A DNA stretch of 64,000 bases from RGIG4708 sp045538875 (GTDB taxonomy: Bacteria; Bacillota; Clostridia; UMGS1810). The notes below the pieces were generated by a model. It ran no database searches, had not been told where the DNA came from, and saw only the letters and a program-made list of their open reading frames with translations. The position numbers and the translations under genes are program-made. Below, in pieces: positions 59,211 to 64,000 of this stretch. The stretch spans positions 40,399-104,398 of the forward strand of contig JAZQEG010000024.1 in NCBI GenBank assembly GCA_045538875.1. The letters are read 5' to 3'. The stretch's first letter is position 1. Every line of letters begins with the position of its first letter.

Positions 59211-60929
59211 ATGAAAAAAAGATTAGTGTCAGTTGTTATGATTGTTTTGCTTGTGTGCACAAATTTTATGTCTTGCACGGCGCAAGCTCCGCAGGTACAA
59301 AAACTTGGCAGTGAGCATTTTAAAACAATATGTATCCCTTATGAAACAGATTACAATTCAAGGGCTGTTGTAAAGGCAAGATTTGCCGATACAAAGGAGC
59401 CCATAAGTATGTCGCAAACCTACAGCGACAGGTTGTGTGCTATAGTTCCCATAGAAGATGCACAAAGAGAAATTGAGGGTTTTGAAACCCAAGAGATTAA
59501 ATTTGCGGATTATGATTATTCTTTTGAGTTTCACTGCTTTGAAGAGCTTTCACGCACAGGTGTTGTAAAAGGTAACGAGAGTGGCGAGGCACTGCCTTTT
59601 GCATATGTTACAAGGGCAGAAGCAACTGCTATGCTTATGCGGCTTTTGGGCCTTGAAAATGCACTATCTGCAAATGCAGCAAAAGATTTTAATGATGTAT
59701 CCAAAAATGACTGGTTTTACTATGTGGTAATGTCGGCATACAATTGCGGACTTGTGCTTGGTGATTCCGATACTACATTTTCGCCTGAGCGCAATATCAC
59801 AAGGGAAGAGTTTACCGTTATGGCGGCAAGAGCAATTAAGTATGCAGGGTTGGGTTACCCTGGTGACAGCAATACTAACGCAAAGTATGAAAATAAAATA
59901 TCAGATTGGGCAAAAGATGCATACGCAATAGTAGGCAACTATGTAAACAGCGATTATGACGATACCGACCCCGAAAATCCTGTTAGGGTGTTAAATCCGC
60001 AAAACAATGCTACGCGATATGATGTTGCAAGCCTTTTATACAACATTGTTCTTCGCTGTTGCATATATCCTTCACCTGCTGCAGAGCAATTTGGCTTTGA
60101 TGAGCAAATGCCCGTAATTGACGGCTCCACTTCTACATACCCTTTTACCAGGGCGGTGTATGACAGCTTGTTTTACAATGGATATGCGCATCCGTCAAAA
60201 CCTCAAAGCCACAGCAAAAGCCATGCCTCATATCAGCGGCTTATAAATGGAGAGATAGATATGATGTTTGCATCTGTTTACCCCGCAAGTGATATACTCC
60301 AAATGGCAGAGCAAAAAGGCGTTGAGCTTGAGCTTATCCCGATTGCTTATGATGCAATGATTTTTTTCACCAACGCAGAAAATCCCGCAACAGGACTTAC
60401 AAGTGAACAGATAAGTAACATATATGTAAATAATGCTTACCAAAACTGGAACCAAATAGGCGGTACCGATGCACTTTTGTATCCATACTGCCGTAACAAC
60501 GACAGTGGCAGCCACGCTCAGATGGAAAAGCACTTTTTAAACGGCAGCGAAATACACAAGGATATCCGTGCAGAATCCACTTCAATTGCAATGGCGTCGG
60601 TTCTTACCGATGTAATAGATGCCAAAACAACCGATCCTTTGGGCTATGCTCTCGGGTACAGCATTTATTATTACTATCACAATGCAGATGCGGTGCTTGG
60701 CACAAAGCGGCATCTTAAATTACTTTCGATAGACGGAGTACATCCAAATGACGATACCATTGCAGATGGCAGTTATCCGCTTTCAAACAATACTTATGTT
60801 GTAATACGCAAAGATACTCCTCAAAATGCTCCTGCACGCAAAATGGCACAATTTATGCTTACAGAGCAAGGTCAGCAGTGTGTTGAGGCAGCAGGCTTTG
60901 GCAGGCTCAAAAAATCATCGGTTAATTGA
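59211..60929 (+). CDS. SLH-domain lipoprotein fused to a PstS-like solute-binding domain
   Basis: 572 residues. A lipoprotein signal (lipobox FMSC near residue 23), a segment of about 90 residues, SLH-like modules at about 105-240 (VTRAEATAMLMRLLGL, FNDVSKNDWFYYVVMSAYN, FSPERNITREEFTVMAARAI), then a periplasmic-binding-protein fold of the PstS type at about 300-570 (PVIDGSTSTYPFTRAVYDS, INGEIDMMFASVYPAS, LTSEQISNIYVNNAYQNWNQIGG). No transporter genes adjoin. Ligand may be phosphate, but this is not shown. Confidence 0.82.
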   Translation: MKKRLVSVVMIVLLVCTNFMSCTAQAPQVQKLGSEHFKTICIPYETDYNSRAVVKARFADTKEPISMSQTYSDRLCAIVPIEDAQREIEGFETQEIKFADYDYSFEFHCFEELSRTGVVKGNESGEALPFAYVTRAEATAMLMRLLGLENALSANAAKDFNDVSKNDWFYYVVMSAYNCGLVLGDSDTTFSPERNITREEFTVMAARAIKYAGLGYPGDSNTNAKYENKISDWAKDAYAIVGNYVNSDYDDTDPENPVRVLNPQNNATRYDVASLLYNIVLRCCIYPSPAAEQFGFDEQMPVIDGSTSTYPFTRAVYDSLFYNGYAHPSKPQSHSKSHASYQRLINGEIDMMFASVYPASDILQMAEQKGVELELIPIAYDAMIFFTNAENPATGLTSEQISNIYVNNAYQNWNQIGGTDALLYPYCRNNDSGSHAQMEKHFLNGSEIHKDIRAESTSIAMASVLTDVIDAKTTDPLGYALGYSIYYYYHNADAVLGTKRHLKLLSIDGVHPNDDTIADGSYPLSNNTYVVIRKDTPQNAPARKMAQFMLTEQGQQCVEAAGFGRLKKSSVN

Positions 60930-60952
60930 CATTTAAATGTAAAGCAAGTCAC

Positions 60953-61000
60953 AAAAAATAAGCCCTACTGCTAAAAAATACGCAGCAGGGCTTATTTTTT
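60953..61000. terminator. Bidirectional terminator
   Basis: AAAAAATAAGCCCT-CTGC, loop, GCAGCAGGGCTTATTTTTT, between convergent genes. Confidence 0.85.
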
Positions 61001-61523
61001 ATTTTTCAAAACTGTCGTAAAATACAACCTCATCAACAGGGCGGAATTGCGAGTGCAGATTAAGAGGTTTTGCATCTTTGTCGGGGTAGCCCATAACAAT
61101 AAGAGCCAACGGCTCAATATCTTGGGGGATGTTAAATGCCTCCCTCATTTTATATGGGTCAAAGTGCATTACCCAGCACGTACCTACACCTATTGAGTGG
61201 GCCTCAAGCATCATATGTGTTGACACAATTGCTGCATCAACAGGTGCAGATAAAGCATCATCATATGGTCTTTTCCATGTTTCATTTTTGTTGTAGCACA
61301 CAAGCATAGCAGTTGGTGCATTAAAGTGACATTTGGTACAGCTTTTTAATTTTTGTATCGATTCATCAGTATTCAACACCAAAATTCTTTGAGGCTGGTA
61401 ATTGCATCCGGTAGGGGCTAGGTGCCCTGCTTTAATTATTTTGTCAACAACATCTTTATCAAGGTGTTTGTTTTCAAACTTTCGTACCGAGTATCTTTCG
61501 GCTGCAAGCGTTAAAAAGTCCAT
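60999..61523 (-). CDS. Nitroreductase family protein
   Basis: 174 residues, FMN-dependent NAD(P)H oxidoreductase fold: ERYSVRKFENKHLDKD at the N-terminus, APTGCNYQPQRILVL, VDAAIVSTHMMLEAHSIGVGTCWV and the C-terminal ALIVMGYPDKDAKP. Length is that of the small members. ATG 61523 has GGAGGT upstream. The physiological substrate is unknown. Confidence 0.9.
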   Translation of the reverse strand: MDFLTLAAERYSVRKFENKHLDKDVVDKIIKAGHLAPTGCNYQPQRILVLNTDESIQKLKSCTKCHFNAPTAMLVCYNKNETWKRPYDDALSAPVDAAIVSTHMMLEAHSIGVGTCWVMHFDPYKMREAFNIPQDIEPLALIVMGYPDKDAKPLNLHSQFRPVDEVVFYDSFEK

Positions 61524-61676
61524 TAATTTTACCTCCATTTTGTAGTCTGATTATATTTTATCATATTGTTTTGCATATTTCAATTGCACCATATTGAATT
61601 TAATAAAATATTGTGTTAAACTAAAAAATATCAAATATTGTTTATAAGCCCAAATAAAATTTTAGAGGTTATATGA

Positions 61677-61877
61677 ATGAATAAAAAAGTATATATAATA
61701 ATTTTTATTACAATTTTATTTTTACTTGCAGGCAGCATTTTATTTCATACTTTTTTTGTTGCTCAAAGCAACAAAATCACACCACAACAGGCAGAAAAAT
61801 TATGTTATTCTGTTTTTGGAAAAAAAGACGAGGTTATCGGATTTACATTGTCCTTTGCTTTTATCAACCAATTGTAA
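61677..61877 (+). pseudogene. Truncated small secreted/membrane protein
   Basis: 66 residues: a helix (VYIIIFITILFLLAGSILF) and ITPQQAEKLCYSVFGKKDEVIGFTLS, then an abrupt end. The AEKLCYSVFGKKDE pattern reads like the start of a longer clostridial secreted protein domain. No continuation is seen in the two other frames, so it may be a broken remnant; it could also be a real short gene (GAGG precedes the ATG). Confidence 0.4.
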
Positions 61878-61952
61878 TTGCAAAAAAGTAATAAACTTTA
61901 CTTTTTGACTTAATAAAAGTTGAATTAACAAAAACTATTGGGGTGTTACAAT

Positions 61953-62384
61953 ATGACAGCAAAAATATTTAACTACTTGCCTTTGGAGGCAAAACAAATA
62001 AGAGAACAAGTTTTTATAAAAGAGCAGGGGTTCAAAAGCGAATATGACAAAAAAGACGATATTGCAACACACATTGTAATATACGATGGCGATGAGGCAA
62101 TTGCCACCTGCAGGTTGTTTGAAATTGATACCAACGGAACATATATTGTTGGCAGATTAGCAGTAAAAAAAGAACTTCGGGGCAAAGGTATAGGCAAAAT
62201 ATTAATAGATGAGGCACAAAAATTAGTTTTGCAAAACGGTGGCAATTGCATAATTGTTCATGCCCAAGTGCGTGCAAAGGAGTTTTACAATAAGGTTGGC
62301 TTTGTTGAGTATGGCAAAACAGATTATGAGCAAGGTTGCCCTCATTTGTGGATGAAAAAATGTATTGATACAAAAACAAATTGA
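61953..62384 (+). CDS. ElaA-like GNAT acetyltransferase
   Basis: 143 residues. IREQVFIKEQGFKSEYDKKD at the N-terminus is typical of the ElaA/YjcF-type GNAT group; the CoA loop is LRGKGIGKILIDEA and the tail AKEFYNKVGFVEYGKTDYEQGCPHLWM. Substrate unknown. ATG 61953 has only GGGGTG upstream. Confidence 0.9.
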   Translation: MTAKIFNYLPLEAKQIREQVFIKEQGFKSEYDKKDDIATHIVIYDGDEAIATCRLFEIDTNGTYIVGRLAVKKELRGKGIGKILIDEAQKLVLQNGGNCIIVHAQVRAKEFYNKVGFVEYGKTDYEQGCPHLWMKKCIDTKTN

Positions 62385-62567
62385 GTTTGGAGCTTGATTA
62401 CTTTTAAATTTTATTTGCGTGATAAGGATGTGCTTTACAATTTTATGCATATGCCTTAACCGTATGATATTGATGCATCGTTGATGATTGTAACAATTCA
62501 ATAATCAAATTTTTCCATTATATCTTGCGCAGAAGTGGCAAAGATAATAATGAAAGGTGTGATAAAT

Positions 62568-62687
62568 GTGGGTGAAAAGAAAAAATCAAGCAAATCTTCT
62601 AAAAAACACATTATTCCAGGGCAAATAAAAGGAAAAATTGACATTCCAGATACTCGTGAGCGCAGAGATGGCCCTGGCGGAAACTGA
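62568..62687 (+). CDS. Basic microprotein ending in RRDGPGGN (39 aa)
   Basis: A GTG-started 39-residue frame with GAAAGGTG 8 nt upstream: MGEKKKSSKSSKKH, then IIPGQIKGKIDIPDTRERRDGPGGN. Lys/Ser-rich start, no membrane helix, and a conspicuous DGPGG end that I have seen on other small Firmicute proteins. An ATG at 62550 in the same frame is possible. A terminator follows 50 nt later, as expected for a real gene. Function unknown. Confidence 0.55.
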   Translation: MGEKKKSSKSSKKHIIPGQIKGKIDIPDTRERRDGPGGN

Positions 62688-62740
62688 TTTGTAGGCTTAA
62701 TTGCAAACGATGTGAGCCTCTAATAATTATATAGTAATAT

Positions 62741-62780
62741 AAAATGGCAATTTTCGCATCCGAAAATTGTCATTTTTATT
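62741..62780 (+). terminator. Terminator after the microprotein
   Basis: AAAATGGCAATTTTCG, CATC loop, CGAAAATTGTCATTTT, then TATTTTTG. Confidence 0.82.
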
Positions 62781-63514
62781 TTTGAAATTGAAAATCACTT
62801 ATAAAAAGCTTTATAGACTTGATATTATTTCTGTGATAAGATTGTGCTAACAAAAAGGTTTGAATAAGTTTAGGCTGATTCTGGTGTTTTGAGTCGTTTT
62901 TTGAGTCGGCTTCGAGTGGCATTTCGTGTGCAGACCCTTCAACCACCTGTGTACATCTCCAGATATGTTAAATGCTCGGCTTTTATTGAGAGCAAAAACA
63001 AGCAAATTATAGAATTTTGTTAGAAATGGCAGAAAAACCGCTAGATAAAGCAGTAAAAGAGAGGTTTGAACCTCGCTTAAACCCGCACGGTTAAGGCATT
63101 TGTGAGGGTATAGTTACAGTGTAACCGAGGGGATTTCGAGCTGTTAGACAGTCTTTTTAGATAGACGAAATAAGCGGAAGTTAAAGGAACTTAAAAAACG
63201 ATAAAAACCGCATAAAATCAAGGCTTTGAGGGCTTAAAAACCTTCAAAGCCTTTGCTGTTCTCGCATATTTCGTATTGCCACTTTTTGATGCATTTTTTG
63301 GGTTTTCGCTAGAAAAGTGCTAGAAAAATGTTAGAAATAATATATGAAAGGATAAAACAGTTTTGCAGAATAACTTTACCTTGAAAACAAACAATAAATA
63401 AGGGTAAATTTGCTTGATTCTTTGACTTTTCCCTTAAAAAGTGGTAATATTTAAGGGAAAGAAAGGTTATTAAGGGCATTACAGATTAAAAAAAATCAGA
63501 AAGGTTATGATGTT
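62781..63514. other. Long gene-poor region, possible mobile-element scar
   Basis: 734 bp with no intact gene. Parts: short reverse-strand reading frames ending in an EADSKNDSK-like tail (about 62850-62920) resembling the end of a tyrosine integrase; a hairpin GTTACAGTGTAAC near 63113; a hairpin AAGGCTTTGAGG/CCTTCAAAGCCTT at 63220-63253; repeated GTTAGAAAT at about 63019 and 63330 with CTAGAAAA copies near 63311-63325; and a promoter-operator at 63422-63457. Confidence 0.5.
63422..63457 (+). promoter_or_regulatory. Promoter with CCCTTAA dyad for the RibD-like gene
   Basis: TTGACT, 17 bp, TAATAT. The dyad CCCTTAA (63431-63437) and TTAAGGG (63451-63457) overlaps spacer and -10, so a repressor or MerR-like regulator could act here. 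Confidence 0.6.
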
Positions 63515-64000
63515 ATGAACAGACCGCACATAATCTGTCACATGGTGACATCAATAGACGGAAAAGTTACAGGAGAATTTTTGTCCCGACCAGAATGTGA
63601 AAAAGCTACGGATATTTATTATGAGTTAAATCGTGAGTATAACAAAAACGGTGCAAATGGATTTATTTGCGGTCGTGTGACGATGGAAAGCAGTTTCACG
63701 GGCGGATGGTATCCCGATTTGACAAAGTATGAGCCTGTTGAAAATAACGATGATTTTATCCCTGATAATTTGTCGGGATTCTATGCCGTAAGTTTTGATC
63801 CCAAGGGTAAGCTTGGCTGGAAAAACAGTAAGATTATCGACGAAGACCCCGGATACGCCGATGCACAAATAATAGAAGTGTTGACCGAGCAGGTTGATGG
63901 GCGTTATTTGGAATATCTTCAAAGTATAGAGATTCCATATATCTTTGCAGGCAAAAAAGAAATTGATGTCAAAACCGCTCTTGAAAAGCTTAAAACCCTT
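63515..64000 (+). CDS. RibD C-terminal/dihydrofolate-reductase-fold protein, partial
   Basis: The first 162 codons; the gene runs off the window. MNRPHIICHMVTSIDGKVTG at the start and GFICGRVTMESSFTGGW match the RibD_C reductase family (pyrimidine reductase/DHFR fold), with NADPH-binding region expected after the cut. GAAAGG lies 10 nt before the ATG. Its codon and base use is a little more GC-rich than the neighbours, and it lies right of a probable mobile scar, which suggests transfer. Confidence 0.82.
   Translation, partial: MNRPHIICHMVTSIDGKVTGEFLSRPECEKATDIYYELNREYNKNGANGFICGRVTMESSFTGGWYPDLTKYEPVENNDDFIPDNLSGFYAVSFDPKGKLGWKNSKIIDEDPGYADAQIIEVLTEQVDGRYLEYLQSIEIPYIFAGKKEIDVKTALEKLKTL

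Overview
The window comes from an anaerobic, endospore-forming, low-GC Firmicute of class Clostridia. Evidence for spores: an alpha/beta small acid-soluble spore protein, spoVAC-AD-AE behind a sigma-G-like promoter, spoVG, and a YdcC/GerS-type lipoprotein. Evidence for strict anaerobic, H2-producing metabolism: a class III ribonucleotide reductase (nrdD/nrdG), a trimeric [FeFe] hydrogenase with all three maturases (hydEFG), Rex, and a sodium-pumping decarboxylase beta subunit. Two SLH-domain proteins point to an S-layer. The genus cannot be set from sequence alone.

Layout. 1-5 kb (minus strand): a decarboxylase beta subunit with a 42-residue OadG-like partner, then nrdG and nrdD with a tandem NrdR-box promoter. 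5-13 kb: glnS, pckA, a SASP, a two-OB-fold SSB-like protein, yebC, murA and a YycJ-like hydrolase. 13-18 kb: spoVAC-AD-AE, spoVG, murC, a YitT protein. 18-22.7 kb (minus): the block ndoA-ndoAI-alr-lipoprotein-acpS seen in Bacillus, but with acpS fused to an NAD(P)H-hydrate dehydratase. 22.8-29 kb: S-layer protein, guaB, an NlpC/P60 hydrolase, an XRE/S24-like regulator, then three tandem Cys-rich membrane microproteins. 29.8-33.6 kb: rpmG-secE-nusG-rplK-rplA-rplJ-rplL with L1- and L10-type mRNA leaders. 33.6-36.7 kb: blaI plus an 856-residue M56-LCP-M23 triple fusion. 36.7-40.7 kb: rex, a three-gene peptidoglycan-binding/SpoIID-like cluster, azlCD. 41-44 kb: an AT-rich island of four unknown genes, three with zinc ribbons, bordered by hairpin-rich repeats. 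44.5-49 kb: tetR, putP, a DUF4430 lipoprotein, GNAT, LMW phosphatase, dtd. 49-57.5 kb: hydrogenase structural operon behind a perfect Rex site, facing its maturation operon. 57.8-64 kb: cation/proton antiporter, an SLH/solute-binding fusion lipoprotein, nitroreductase, GNAT, a GPGG-ending microprotein, a probable mobile-element scar and the start of a RibD-like reductase.

How it fits together: Rex probably ties hydrogenase expression to NADH/NAD+, and the hydrogenase operon and its maturases sit back to back. The most unusual items are the M56-LCP-M23 fusion under BlaI-type operators, the Cys-rich microprotein trio, the 4+4 inverted hairpin array at 44.2-44.4 kb, the unknown island beside it, and several families of intergenic palindromic repeats. 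Frames and motifs were read by eye; promoter and RNA-structure calls are pattern matches, not computed folds.
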